This document shows positions 17,585 to 26,178 of a DNA stretch of 64,000 bases, in pieces (position 1 is the first letter of the stretch; the number at the start of each line of letters is the position of its first letter). The position numbers and the translations under genes were made by a program. The DNA is taken from assembly GCA_029863305.1 (NCBI GenBank), contig JAOTVR010000005.1:1-64000 (forward strand), in the 5' to 3' direction. The DNA comes from Gammaproteobacteria bacterium. Lineage in GTDB: Bacteria > Pseudomonadota > Gammaproteobacteria > Steroidobacterales > Woeseiaceae. The notes below the pieces were generated by a model, which searched no databases, had not been told where the DNA came from, and worked only from the letters and a program-made list of their open reading frames with translations.

Positions 17585-19231
17585 ATGGATAAAGTATCCC
17601 GCAGGACTTTTCTCGCAGGGGCGACTCTCGGCTCCCTTTCCCTGAATGCGGTCGGTCTGCCGCAGGCTTCCGGCGGGCACTCCGAATTCGACTTTGTGGT
17701 AGCCGGCGCCGGACACAACAGCCTGATCACCGCCGCCTATCTTGCCAAAGCGGGTTTCAGTGTGCTCGTACTCGAGGGCCGACCCACGATCGGCGGCGGC
17801 TGCAAGACATCCGAGGTTTGCCTGCCGGGGTTCAAGGAGGATCTGTGCTCGACCGTACACGGCTTCATACAGGCCAACCCGGTGTTGCGCGATAACGAGC
17901 TCAAGCTGTTCGACTACGGTCTCGAGTACATCGATCCCGATCCGATCATGCACATTTCTTTCCCCGATAAAGCATCGATCACGGTGTGGCAAGACATCGA
18001 CCGGACCTACGCCGAATACGCAAAGCACTCGAAGACAGACGCCGACACATTCAGGCGACTCGTGGCGGAAATACAGGCTTATGGCGCCGCGAGCCAGTCA
18101 GGAGCCGACATTCCGAACAGCGGCGTGTGGCGGCGCAGATTCGCCATGTCAGGCTACGACCTCATCAATGCGACCTTCGAGAATCACTATATTCGTACGT
18201 TTCACCTGGCCGTCGGCCGCTTCGGCAGCGTTCCTGCAGGACATCCGAACACGGGCAAGCAGCTGTTCACCGCGATCCGGCATCAGACCAATGGCCGCCC
18301 CATCGCCAAAGGCGGCTCCGGTATGTTGGCCGTCGCGCTCGGCCGCGTGATCGAGGCACACGGCGGCGTCATAATGACGAACAAGCCCGTGGCGCAACTG
18401 ATGATCGAGAACGGCAAATGCCGGGGCGTCGAATGCGTGGACGGCAGCCAGTACCGGGCTCGCAAGAGCGTGGTATCGACAATCCACATCAAGCACCTGT
18501 TGGATATGGCGCCCAGGAATCTCTGGGGTGACGAATTTGTCGAAAATGTGAGGCTGCTGCAGCCGGAACACGCCATGTTCGCGTTCCATTACGCGATTTC
18601 GGAGCCACCCAAATACGAGCTTGCCGACGGCAGCACGATTTCGCCCGCTGAATCTGCGTTGCTGCCGAATCCGGAACGGGTATTGCGTGCCGATTACGAG
18701 CACGCGAAAGGCGAGATCAACGTGGACGGTCTGCCGTTGCAGATCGTGTGCGCGAGCATCGCCGACTCCACGCGTGCGCCGGCCGGACACCACACGCTGA
18801 AGCTGGAGGGTAATTTGCCCTACGCACTCAAGGAAGGCCCGCAGCATTGGGATAACATCAAGGAACAGGTCGCCGCAGATGTGTTTGACTACTTCCGCGG
18901 CTTCTCGCCCAACCTGACCGCTGACAAGGTTCTCGCCCGCTTCATTCAGAGCCCACTCGATATTGAACGCATGAACCCGGCCATGTGGCGCGGCAGCGTG
19001 CACGCGGCGGCCTACGGCAGTGCACAGTCGGGAGACATGCGCCCCGTGCCGGGATGGGCCGAGTACCGCATGCCAATTCCCGGGCTGTACCAGACCGGCG
19101 GTTGCACCGCACCGGGCGGCTCCGTGACCGGCCGGCCGGGACGCAATGCCGCCAGCGTGATTCTCAAAGACCACGGCAGCAGCCTGGAGGAGGCCGTGCA
19201 CAAGTCAGCCGTGGCTCGGGTGTCATCATGA
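17585..19231 (+). CDS. Tat-exported FAD-dependent oxidoreductase (phytoene desaturase/PYROXD2-like)
   Basis: A 548-residue flavoprotein. It begins with a Tat signal (SRRTFLAGATLG), then the ADP-binding motif DFVVAGAGHNSLITAAYLAKAGFSV followed by an acidic strand end (VLEGRPTIGGG). The C-terminus has the second FAD motif around TGGCTAPGGSVTGRPGRNAA, where related proteins bind the flavin. These proteins form a branch of the amino-oxidase/carotenoid-desaturase superfamily. Start 17585 is preferred: GGAG at 17575-17578 is 6 bp upstream, whereas the in-frame ATG 17579 overlaps it. Its stop overlaps the start of a pentaheme cytochrome c gene (ATGA), so the two are probably translationally coupled and the cytochrome may accept its electrons in the periplasm. 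Substrate unknown. Confidence 0.88.
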   Translation: MDKVSRRTFLAGATLGSLSLNAVGLPQASGGHSEFDFVVAGAGHNSLITAAYLAKAGFSVLVLEGRPTIGGGCKTSEVCLPGFKEDLCSTVHGFIQANPVLRDNELKLFDYGLEYIDPDPIMHISFPDKASITVWQDIDRTYAEYAKHSKTDADTFRRLVAEIQAYGAASQSGADIPNSGVWRRRFAMSGYDLINATFENHYIRTFHLAVGRFGSVPAGHPNTGKQLFTAIRHQTNGRPIAKGGSGMLAVALGRVIEAHGGVIMTNKPVAQLMIENGKCRGVECVDGSQYRARKSVVSTIHIKHLLDMAPRNLWGDEFVENVRLLQPEHAMFAFHYAISEPPKYELADGSTISPAESALLPNPERVLRADYEHAKGEINVDGLPLQIVCASIADSTRAPAGHHTLKLEGNLPYALKEGPQHWDNIKEQVAADVFDYFRGFSPNLTADKVLARFIQSPLDIERMNPAMWRGSVHAAAYGSAQSGDMRPVPGWAEYRMPIPGLYQTGGCTAPGGSVTGRPGRNAASVILKDHGSSLEEAVHKSAVARVSS

Positions 19232-19860
19232 TGGGCTCGATTTGCTCCATCACGGCCATGCAAAATACTGCAATACGACGTGTTGCACGGTGCCTGTTGT
19301 TGCTGGCGCTCCTCGGAGCCACCCAGGTTGACGCGCAACAGACTTCAGGCAAAGCATTGCCCGCGGTCAGCGATAATGTCGGGCCACACCCTGCGCCTGT
19401 ACAGCCGTTGCCGTTCAGCCACAAGACCCACCTGGCCGCCGGATTGCCGTGCCAGAACTGTCACATGAATGCCGGTACTGGTGAGCAAATGGGCTTCCCC
19501 GCCACCGATACCTGCATGATGTGCCACCGTGCAATCGCAACCGATAAACCCGCGATCAAGAAATTGTCGGAATATGCCGCAAGTGGCGAGCCCATTCCCT
19601 GGGTCCGTGTTTACGCGATCGCTCCTGGCATAACATGGAGCCACAGGGTGCACGTCGACGCCGGCATGCAGTGTGATACCTGCCACGGCGACATACACGA
19701 GGCTGACGTTGTCGCCGAGACGAAGTCAACCCGCGCGATGGCCACCTGCATCAGCTGTCACGAGGTCCATGGGGCGGCGGCCGAATGCGTAACCTGCCAC
19801 GCCTGGCCGACGGACCGGTTGCTGGGAATCGAAGCAGCCTCGCCGGGTGCGAAGCCTTAA
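19228..19860 (+). CDS. Pentaheme c-type cytochrome (cytochrome c3/c7-like)
   Basis: A 210-residue exported protein with signal RCLLLLALLGATQVDAQ and five c-heme motifs in order: CQNCH, CMMCH, CDTCH, CISCH and CVTCH. Extra histidines suited to bis-His ligation occur just before clusters (FSHKTH, WSHRVHVD), as in the cytochrome c7/class III family. It should be a periplasmic electron carrier. Start ATG 19228 overlaps the preceding FAD oxidoreductase stop by 4 bp; there is no strong ribosome site, consistent with coupling, though Met at 19258 is a possible alternative. It converges with the LacI gene with no gap between the two stop codons, so no separate terminator exists there. Confidence 0.88.
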   Translation: MMGSICSITAMQNTAIRRVARCLLLLALLGATQVDAQQTSGKALPAVSDNVGPHPAPVQPLPFSHKTHLAAGLPCQNCHMNAGTGEQMGFPATDTCMMCHRAIATDKPAIKKLSEYAASGEPIPWVRVYAIAPGITWSHRVHVDAGMQCDTCHGDIHEADVVAETKSTRAMATCISCHEVHGAAAECVTCHAWPTDRLLGIEAASPGAKP

Positions 19861-20889
19861 CTAACGGGACGCTATTGCTGTCGAGTTACGGATAATGAGG
19901 CGTGGCTGCATTCTCAAAACAACGGGTGCCTTGTTTTCTCCGTCGATGATTCCAAGCAAGGTCTTCGTTGCCTGGCAACCCATCTCGTATTTTGGCACCA
20001 ACACCGTCGTCAATGCGGGACTCATTCGTTCAAGAAACAGAATATCGTCGTAGCCGGTGATCGCTATGTTCTCCGGGACCAGCAGTCCCACGTCCCGCAT
20101 CGCATCCATGCAGCCGAGTGCCAGCAGATCATTACCCGCGACAATTGCAGAGAAACTGTTGTCCCTCGCGAGTAAGCGGCGAAACGCCCTCCTGCCTTCC
20201 TCGATCGTAAACTTGTTTGCCGCTTCGATAAGGTCGGTCGGCATATTGTGGATGCTCAGATAGTCTGAGAAAGCCTTGGCACGCTGAAAGCCGGTCGATG
20301 TGTGCTGTGGTCCGGCAATGTGCGCAATACGCGTATGTTTCAGGCTCATCAAATGATCGATTACCGAACGAATGCCATAATTCTCATCGAGGATCACGGC
20401 GTTGACACCTTCACGATCCACGGTTCGATTGACCAGCACGAGTGGAATATCGTGCTCGATGCATTCTTCGACGATCGGATCTTCACGTCTCGCCGTCGCC
20501 ATGATGACTCCTTCGATCGACCTGCCCTGCATCATCCTGAGCGCATCGCGTTCTTTTTCCGGCTCATCATCCGTGTTCGCCGTAATAACGGTGTAGCCAA
20601 CGGCTTCCGCGGTGTCCTGAATGCCGCGGATAATCGGCGGGAAAACCGGATTCATCAAATCAGGAATCAACACACCCACGGCAAATGAGCGATTCTGTTT
20701 CAGCGATGAAGCGACAATATTCCGATAGTAGCCGAGCTTCTTGGCCGCTTTTTCGACCTTCTTGACGACAGCCGGCGAGATCTTGTCACGCTTGTTGGGG
20801 CTCAACGCGCGCGACACCGTCGAATGATGCACACCGACCGCATCGGCAACATCTCGAATAGTGACTTTTCTTTTTCGCTCGCGTTTCAT
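19861..20889 (-). CDS. LacI/GalR-family transcriptional regulator
   Basis: A 342-residue regulator. The N-terminal helix-turn-helix is canonical (VTIRDVADAVGVHHSTVSRALS) with the hinge helix SPAVVKKVEKAAKKLGYYRN. It is followed by a periplasmic-binding-protein-like effector domain (VGVLIPDLMNPVFPPIIRGI, LVLVNR, ITGYDDI). It would repress genes until a small-molecule effector binds. It is the last gene of the M24-TRAP-GST operon, 23 bp after the GST gene, so it likely controls that operon and feeds back on itself. Three TGCAwACGwkTGCA palindromes (11117, 26063, 26179) are candidate operators. The effector is probably the TRAP substrate or a metabolite of it. Confidence 0.93.
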   Translation of the reverse strand: MKRERKRKVTIRDVADAVGVHHSTVSRALSPNKRDKISPAVVKKVEKAAKKLGYYRNIVASSLKQNRSFAVGVLIPDLMNPVFPPIIRGIQDTAEAVGYTVITANTDDEPEKERDALRMMQGRSIEGVIMATARREDPIVEECIEHDIPLVLVNRTVDREGVNAVILDENYGIRSVIDHLMSLKHTRIAHIAGPQHTSTGFQRAKAFSDYLSIHNMPTDLIEAANKFTIEEGRRAFRRLLARDNSFSAIVAGNDLLALGCMDAMRDVGLLVPENIAITGYDDILFLERMSPALTTVLVPKYEMGCQATKTLLGIIDGENKAPVVLRMQPRLIIRNSTAIASR

Positions 20890-20912
20890 CCGGGCACCCC
20901 GATGTCGACCTG

Positions 20913-21671
20913 TCAGCTTACAGGTTTGTTAACTTCGATGTCTCCATACTGCTCCGACAACAGCGATCCGAAGTAGAAGGACTTCTGTAACGCTTCACGT
21001 TCCTGGAAGCGGGCGAACCAGGCCCCGACGTGACGCTGTGCTGACCAGAGATGGCTCATGCTGATGTCGTTGAGGCGAATGATGACCGGAATTATGCAAA
21101 TATCGGCCAGCGAATATTCACCAAGCAACCAGGGTCGTCCATCGTCGAGTCGACGCTCCATGCGTTCAATGGTCATTGCCAGCCGCGACTCGGCCTGCCG
21201 CATCTCGTCATCGCTGTAGCCCTTACGGCCCATCTTCAAAAAGAAATCCTTGCGCAGGGGCTTCGACTCGCCAAAAGCGATGAACTCTTCGTCTGTCATG
21301 GCCTGAAAATGTCGCAGGAATACCCGATTGTAGGACGGCACGCGAACAGCCGGCGCCGCCACTTCTTCGAAAAAACGCAGCCATTCGCGCATGTGCGCTC
21401 TGCCAATCGGCGTCGCGGGGCTCAACGGGACTTCCGGAAACAACTCGTCCAGGTATTCGATAATCACGGATGAATCGATGATGATCTCGTCATCGTGGAG
21501 CAGGGTTGGCACGACTCCGTTAGGATTGAGTTGCTTGTATTCGGCCGTTAGTTGATCACCCTTGAATAGATCGAGCTTCTTCTCTGTGAACGGCAGCCCC
21601 TTCTCCCAAAGGCAGATCCGTACTTTCTGGCTACAGGTCGACTGAGGTGCGTTGTAAAGAACGAATGACAA
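20913..21671 (-). CDS. Glutathione S-transferase family protein
   Basis: A 252-residue cytoplasmic GST. The thioredoxin domain begins FVLYNAPQSTCSQKVRICLWEKGL. The STCSQ segment puts Ser or Cys at the active position, a pattern shared with beta-etherase-like and MAAI-like groups. The cis-Pro loop is NPNGVVPTLLHD, followed by the acidic DSSVIIEYLDELFP. The C-terminal domain includes WLLGEYSLADICIIPV. A longer linker (residues about 110-150, with RVPSYNRVFLRHFQAM) separates the domains. It lies between dctM (40 bp upstream) and the LacI gene (23 bp downstream), so it should act on the substrate brought in by the TRAP system. Confidence 0.9.
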   Translation of the reverse strand: MSFVLYNAPQSTCSQKVRICLWEKGLPFTEKKLDLFKGDQLTAEYKQLNPNGVVPTLLHDDEIIIDSSVIIEYLDELFPEVPLSPATPIGRAHMREWLRFFEEVAAPAVRVPSYNRVFLRHFQAMTDEEFIAFGESKPLRKDFFLKMGRKGYSDDEMRQAESRLAMTIERMERRLDDGRPWLLGEYSLADICIIPVIIRLNDISMSHLWSAQRHVGAWFARFQEREALQKSFYFGSLLSEQYGDIEVNKPVS

Positions 21672-21711
21672 GACGATCTCCGGGACTGAAGCGGGTGCCC
21701 GAGCTGGCGAC

Positions 21712-22992
21712 TCAGTTCAGCATCATGTTCGGTACGACCAGGGAAATCCATGGCACGTAGGTTATGAGCATCAGTACGGCCAGTAATACGATCAGCCAGG
21801 GGAACGACGCTTTTATCGTCTCCTCCAGCGTCATATTTGCAATGCCAGCCGTAACGAACAGATTGAGACCCACGGGTGGAGTGACCAGGCCGATCTGCAT
21901 ATTGACGATCATCAACACGCCGAGGTGAATTGGATCGATACCCATATCCATCGCAATCGGAAATACGATCGGCGTCAGGATCAGAACCACCGACGTCGGT
22001 TCCATGAAGTTCCCGGCGGCTAATAACAGCACGTTCAGCAACAACAGGAAACCCCACACGGGTAGGCCTAAGCCGACGAGAAATTCGGATGCGAGCTGCG
22101 GAATTTGCTCTGTGGTCAGGAGAAACGCAAACATAAATGCGTTCGCAATGATGAACATCAGCATGACCGTTATCCTGCTCGCGTCGACCAGCACCTCGGG
22201 TACATGTTTGAGCGAAATGTCCCTGTACACGAAAACCGCGATAAAGAACGCGTACACAGCAGAAACAGCCGCAGCTTCTGTCGGCGTGAAAATCCCGGCG
22301 TAAATACCGCCCAAAATGATGACCACCAGCATCAGTCCCCAGAGCGCTTCGCGAAACGTCCTGACGACCTCCTTGAAGCTCACACGTTCCTGCCTCGGCA
22401 TGTTCTCTTTGCGTGCGATAACGACGATCGTCACCATCATGACGAGCGTCAGGAGTATCCCGGGCAGTATGCCTGCGATAAACAGTTTGCCGATCGACGA
22501 TTCGGTAATTGCGCCGTAAACAACCATAACCAGCGAGGGTGGTATCAGGATGCCGAGCGTGCCGGAGTTACAGATGACTCCGGCAGAAAAACTCTTCGTA
22601 TAACCCGATGCAACCATGCCGCCGATCATTACGCTCCCGACGGCGACGACGGTTGCCGGTGCTGAACCCGAAACGGCCGCAAAAAAAGCACTGGCCAGCA
22701 ATGCCGCCATCGCCAGCCCGCCACGAAAATGGCCCACAAGTGCATTCGCAAAATCGATCATGCGCCGAGCCACGCCGCCGGTCGTCATGAATGCCCCGGC
22801 GAGCACAAAAAATGGTACGGCCAGAAGCGGATAGACTTGCATCGTGTGAAAGAACTTCTGCGCATTCGACAACAGCGATTGGTCGCCGAACAGCAGCAAC
22901 GTCAGCATGCTGGCGAGACCGAGTGATACCGCGACGGGCACACCGATAAAAAGCAGGACGAACAGGGCCGCGAGCAGGAATATTGCTGTCAC
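21712..22992 (-). CDS. dctM: TRAP transporter large permease, DctM
   Basis: A 426-residue inner-membrane protein with about a dozen hydrophobic segments, the ion-transporter-fold subunit of a TRAP (sodium-driven) uptake system. The family features are clear: FLLAALFVLLFIGVPVAVSLG at the start, VSGSAPATVVAVGSVM in the first discontinuous helix, SLVMVVYG, and MEPTSVVLILTPIVFPIA plus IVNMQIGLVTPPVGLNLFV in the second half. Its start overlaps the dctQ stop by 4 bp. It works with the DctQ and DctP proteins encoded immediately upstream. Confidence 0.96.
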   Translation of the reverse strand: MTAIFLLAALFVLLFIGVPVAVSLGLASMLTLLLFGDQSLLSNAQKFFHTMQVYPLLAVPFFVLAGAFMTTGGVARRMIDFANALVGHFRGGLAMAALLASAFFAAVSGSAPATVVAVGSVMIGGMVASGYTKSFSAGVICNSGTLGILIPPSLVMVVYGAITESSIGKLFIAGILPGILLTLVMMVTIVVIARKENMPRQERVSFKEVVRTFREALWGLMLVVIILGGIYAGIFTPTEAAAVSAVYAFFIAVFVYRDISLKHVPEVLVDASRITVMLMFIIANAFMFAFLLTTEQIPQLASEFLVGLGLPVWGFLLLLNVLLLAAGNFMEPTSVVLILTPIVFPIAMDMGIDPIHLGVLMIVNMQIGLVTPPVGLNLFVTAGIANMTLEETIKASFPWLIVLLAVLMLITYVPWISLVVPNMMLN

Positions 22993-23537
22993 GACGGCGA
23001 TTCCGGTTGTTCTTCGTGGGTATCGATCAACTTGGTGCTCGCGGCGGCCGCGCTGCCGCCAACGCCGTCGTCATCGCCGCGCAGCAAATGCCAGGCGACC
23101 TCGAGAAATCGAAAGCCGAGCAGCGTGAATCCCAGTGGCATCGTTGCAGTCAGCAACCATTTAGGCGCCGGCACATCTCGTGCGAAGCTGCCCAGAACAT
23201 AAAGTCGGTTAACGAACACGCTCGAGCCATAAAGCATCATAACGGCATACGCAATACAAGCCGCAATGGCGATCAGCTGCACGTAACGACGCACTTTGGA
23301 GGGCATCCGTCGCGTCAGCAGGTCGACCGCGATATGGGTTTTCGTTCGAACGCCATAAGACATGCCGATCAGAACGAGGGCCGCAAAAGAATAGGTCGTT
23401 GCTTCGAGAGACCACACAATGCCGCTGTTGAACGCATAGCGGAGTACCACCTGGACAAATGTCAGCACGGTCATCAGGGCCAGCAAGAAAGCCAGGACAG
23501 CTTCTTCCAGCCGGTTGATGGCGCCGCGTATCTTCAA
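22989..23537 (-). CDS. dctQ: TRAP transporter small permease, DctQ
   Basis: A 182-residue membrane protein with four predicted membrane segments and the DctQ core EAVLAFLLALMTVLTFVQVVLRY, then TYSFAALVLIGMSYGVRTKTHI, a strong family signature. The C-terminal tail (residues 150-182) is hydrophilic, with an alanine- and glycine-rich patch. It pairs with DctM. Its start is 2 bp after the dctP stop and its stop overlaps the dctM start by 4 bp. Confidence 0.94.
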   Translation of the reverse strand: MKIRGAINRLEEAVLAFLLALMTVLTFVQVVLRYAFNSGIVWSLEATTYSFAALVLIGMSYGVRTKTHIAVDLLTRRMPSKVRRYVQLIAIAACIAYAVMMLYGSSVFVNRLYVLGSFARDVPAPKWLLTATMPLGFTLLGFRFLEVAWHLLRGDDDGVGGSAAAASTKLIDTHEEQPESPS

Positions 23538-23539
23538 GC

Positions 23540-24577
23540 TCAGTTTGCTCCTGACTGCCGCGCAGCCAATGCTGCCGCAATCAGTTCAGCGCCTATGTTG
23601 CCTTCGAACTTTTGCCAGACCGGCCGCATTGCATCCTGCCAGTCTGTCAATTCATCCGGCGTCAGCGTGACAACTTCCGAGACCCCGGATTCGATGATTT
23701 TGGCTCGGCCTTCCATGTCGATGATCAACGACTGTTCGTTTGCCCAGGCGGCAACTTCCTTGACGATGTCGTCCAGTTCACCGCGAATATCATCGGGCAG
23801 CGAATTCCAGAAATCCGGATTAACCGCGACCAGGTAGCCGAGATAGCCGTGATTCGTTTCCGTGAGGTAGTCCTGAACTTCGTAGAACTTCGAGGAGTAC
23901 ATGTTGGACCAGGTATTTTCCTGTGCATCGACAGCGCCGGTTTGCAGCGCCTGGTATACCTCGCCGAACGCCATCTTCTGTGGGTTACCCCCGATTTGCA
24001 GCACCTGCGCCTGCAATACGTCCGACTCCATGATACGAAACTTGAGACCTTCCGCAGCCATGGGTGAACGCATGGGTACCGGCCCACCAAACTGCTTCAT
24101 GCCGTTATGCCAGAAAGCCAGGCCCAGGATGCCCTTGTCGACCATCGCGTCCAGCAGGACGCTGCCTTCAGGGCTGGCCTGAAACCGTTCCACGGTCGCC
24201 AGGTCGGGAAACAGGAACGGCAGGTCGAAGATCTGAAACCTGTGCGTCAGGCGGTCCAGTTTCGACAACGACACAGCAATCATCTGCACCTCACCGAACA
24301 CCAGTGCGTCCAACGAATCATCGTCACTCATCAGCTGACCGGACGGATACACCTCGACCACTACCCGTCCTGCCAGCCGTGCTTCCACAATTTCCTTGAA
24401 GCGCTCCGCCGCCTGCCCCTTGGGTGTCGCCGGTGCCGTCACATGCGGAAACTTGATCAGAATGGGCCCGTCGTCTGCCTGCTTGCCACAGCCGCCGATG
24501 ACCAGGGCAATGCAAAACGCAATGACGGCACCATGCAGGCATCCAGGACTGAAGCGTGTGTGTTTATCGCTATTCAT
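23540..24577 (-). CDS. dctP: TRAP transporter substrate-binding lipoprotein, DctP
   Basis: A periplasmic solute receptor of 345 residues. A signal with lipobox ending GGC (ALVIGGCGKQ) indicates a lipoprotein. The DctP fold is shown by IKFPHVTAPATPKGQAAERFKEIVEAR, LPFLFPDLATVERF, and the LKFRIMESDVLQAQVLQIGGNPQKMAFGEVYQALQTGAVDAQENT segment. The Arg in KFRIME, which normally salt-bridges the ligand carboxylate, is retained, so an organic acid ligand is likely. The start is one of two adjacent ATGs (24577 or 24580) with GAGG 6 or 3 bp upstream; 24577 has the better spacing. A 116-bp gap separates it from the upstream M24 gene. Confidence 0.93.
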   Translation of the reverse strand: MNSDKHTRFSPGCLHGAVIAFCIALVIGGCGKQADDGPILIKFPHVTAPATPKGQAAERFKEIVEARLAGRVVVEVYPSGQLMSDDDSLDALVFGEVQMIAVSLSKLDRLTHRFQIFDLPFLFPDLATVERFQASPEGSVLLDAMVDKGILGLAFWHNGMKQFGGPVPMRSPMAAEGLKFRIMESDVLQAQVLQIGGNPQKMAFGEVYQALQTGAVDAQENTWSNMYSSKFYEVQDYLTETNHGYLGYLVAVNPDFWNSLPDDIRGELDDIVKEVAAWANEQSLIIDMEGRAKIIESGVSEVVTLTPDELTDWQDAMRPVWQKFEGNIGAELIAAALAARQSGAN

Positions 24578-24693
24578 CATTTTCCTCAATTGTGAGTTCT
24601 GACTTAGCTTATCAGGAATATGCGGCGGCCCATTGCCTGTACCAACCACATTTATGCCGCATCTAATGCCATTTGCCGCCGCTACGGCTTCGA

Positions 24694-25998
24694 TCAGTAC
24701 TTGTTCGCAATGAACAAATCCTGCGCCGGAAAAAGCGTAATGACCCTGCATCCGTCTTTTGTAACAACGACTTCTTCTTCGATACGCGCAGCGCCGTTGC
24801 CATCAACGGCCGGACAGTAGGTTTCGAGCGCAAAGACCATTCCTTCCTGCAGCTCAAACGGTTTATCGAAAGATACAAGCCGGCTGATGATTGGGCGCTC
24901 GTGAAGGGCAAGACCCAGACCGTGCCCGAACTGCAGACCGAATGCTTCCATTTCGTTCGCGAAGCCGAACTCGGTTGCCTTGGGCCACAACGCCGCAATC
25001 TTGTCCGTGGTGAGCCCCGGGCGCACTATGTTGATCGCCACATCAATCCATTCCCGCGCCTGCTTGTAGGCATCTTCCTGTGCCGGTGTGGACAGCCCGA
25101 CGTTCAGTGTGCGGTAGTAACAGGTTCGATATCCCATGTAGGACTGAATGACATCGAAGAATGCCTGGTCGCCGGGCCGGTACATGCGATCGGTGAAATT
25201 GTGCGGGTGTGGCGCGCAGCGTTCGCCGGATACCGCGTTGATCGCCTCTACGTCATCGGAGCCGTTGTCGTAAAGAAACTTGTTCGCCAGAGCAACCATC
25301 TCGTTTTCGCGTGCACCGGGTTTCAGTTTTTCAGCGATTTCCTGATAACAACCGTCGACGATGGCAGCGGACATATTGAGCAGAATGATCTCATCCATGC
25401 TCTTGATCTGCCGTGCATCCAGAAATACCTGTTGTCCATCGCGAACGTCGAGCCCCTCCTGTTGCAATGCAAACATCATCGGCGGTTCGACGATATCGAC
25501 ACCGACGGGCATATCGGCAACTCCCTCGGCTTTTAGCAGGTCATGAATCTCCCGCGCCGCATTCTTGAAAAGGCTTGCATCCTCCGGCACAGAGCCTCGC
25601 AAGCCCAGCATTCCTGCCTTGCAATGATCGGTCTTGAGCCATGGCGCATAGAGGCGATGATGTGCAGCCGCCGAACCGAAATCCCACAGATAGGGATTTG
25701 CATTGCCGGTAAACAGCGCGTAGCGGCACACCTTGTCGCGGCTCCATTCGCCAATGACGCTGCTCGTCAGATAACGGATGTTGTTATTGTCGAAGCACAG
25801 CAGCGATCCAAGCTGAGAGTTCTCGAGCGCCTGCTGCGCTCGCGCAACACGGTATTTGTGCAGCCGCCTGAAATCGACCCGCTCCTCGAAGTCAACGTGG
25901 GTTCGTCCGGGTGCTCCAATCGGGCGATCCCAGTTCCACCGCGGCTCAATGTCTTCAGGTGTAATGATTACCGGTTCCGTAGCTTCAAGCTCCGTCAT
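24694..25998 (-). CDS. M24 (creatinase/aminopeptidase P-fold) protein with an altered metal site
   Basis: A 434-residue protein with the creatinase-like N-terminal domain (LGSLLCFDNNNIRYLTSS) and the pita-bread C-terminal domain. Of the five metal ligands of M24 peptidases, the first Asp (AFFDVIQSY), the His (FGHGLGLALHE) and the two Glu (ALETYCPA, ARIEEEVVV) are present. The second Asp is replaced: the usual D-x-x-R-T appears as GYRTCYYRT with Cys. It may still bind one metal or, like creatinase, none, so a peptidase role is doubtful; a C-N or C-S bond-cleaving enzyme or DddP-like lyase is possible. Start 25998 has AGGAG 6 bp upstream. It is the first gene of the TRAP operon. Confidence 0.82.
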   Translation of the reverse strand: MTELEATEPVIITPEDIEPRWNWDRPIGAPGRTHVDFEERVDFRRLHKYRVARAQQALENSQLGSLLCFDNNNIRYLTSSVIGEWSRDKVCRYALFTGNANPYLWDFGSAAAHHRLYAPWLKTDHCKAGMLGLRGSVPEDASLFKNAAREIHDLLKAEGVADMPVGVDIVEPPMMFALQQEGLDVRDGQQVFLDARQIKSMDEIILLNMSAAIVDGCYQEIAEKLKPGARENEMVALANKFLYDNGSDDVEAINAVSGERCAPHPHNFTDRMYRPGDQAFFDVIQSYMGYRTCYYRTLNVGLSTPAQEDAYKQAREWIDVAINIVRPGLTTDKIAALWPKATEFGFANEMEAFGLQFGHGLGLALHERPIISRLVSFDKPFELQEGMVFALETYCPAVDGNGAARIEEEVVVTKDGCRVITLFPAQDLFIANKY

Positions 25999-26062
25999 GC
26001 TGACTCCTGCTCGTCTATGCGACTGCTTTGTAACAGAGAGACTGACCGCAGAATGCGGTGCC

Positions 26063-26076
26063 TGCAAACGTGTGCA
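26063..26076. promoter_or_regulatory. Putative LacI-type operator, site 1
   Basis: TGCAAACGTGTGCA, 65-78 bp upstream of the M24/TRAP operon start codon. On the minus strand TTGCAC overlaps its edge and could be the -35 box of that operon, with CATTCT 16 bp on. Centre-to-centre distance to site 2 is 116 bp, close to eleven helical turns, which would suit looping by a tetrameric LacI-type protein. Identification is by pattern only. Confidence 0.55.
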
Positions 26077-26178
26077 AAAAAGCTTAGATCATCTGGCATG
26101 AGGAATCAACTCGCCCGCCGCTGGGGGCAGCGCCGGTCTCGCTGTTGCTTGCGCCAGTCGGCTTGATTTGCTAGTGTA

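Noticed and set aside
24694-25998. Naming the M24 protein as the DMSP lyase DddP
   Set aside because: Resemblance is limited to the general fold and the segment around NIRY; a metal Asp kept in DddP is missing here.
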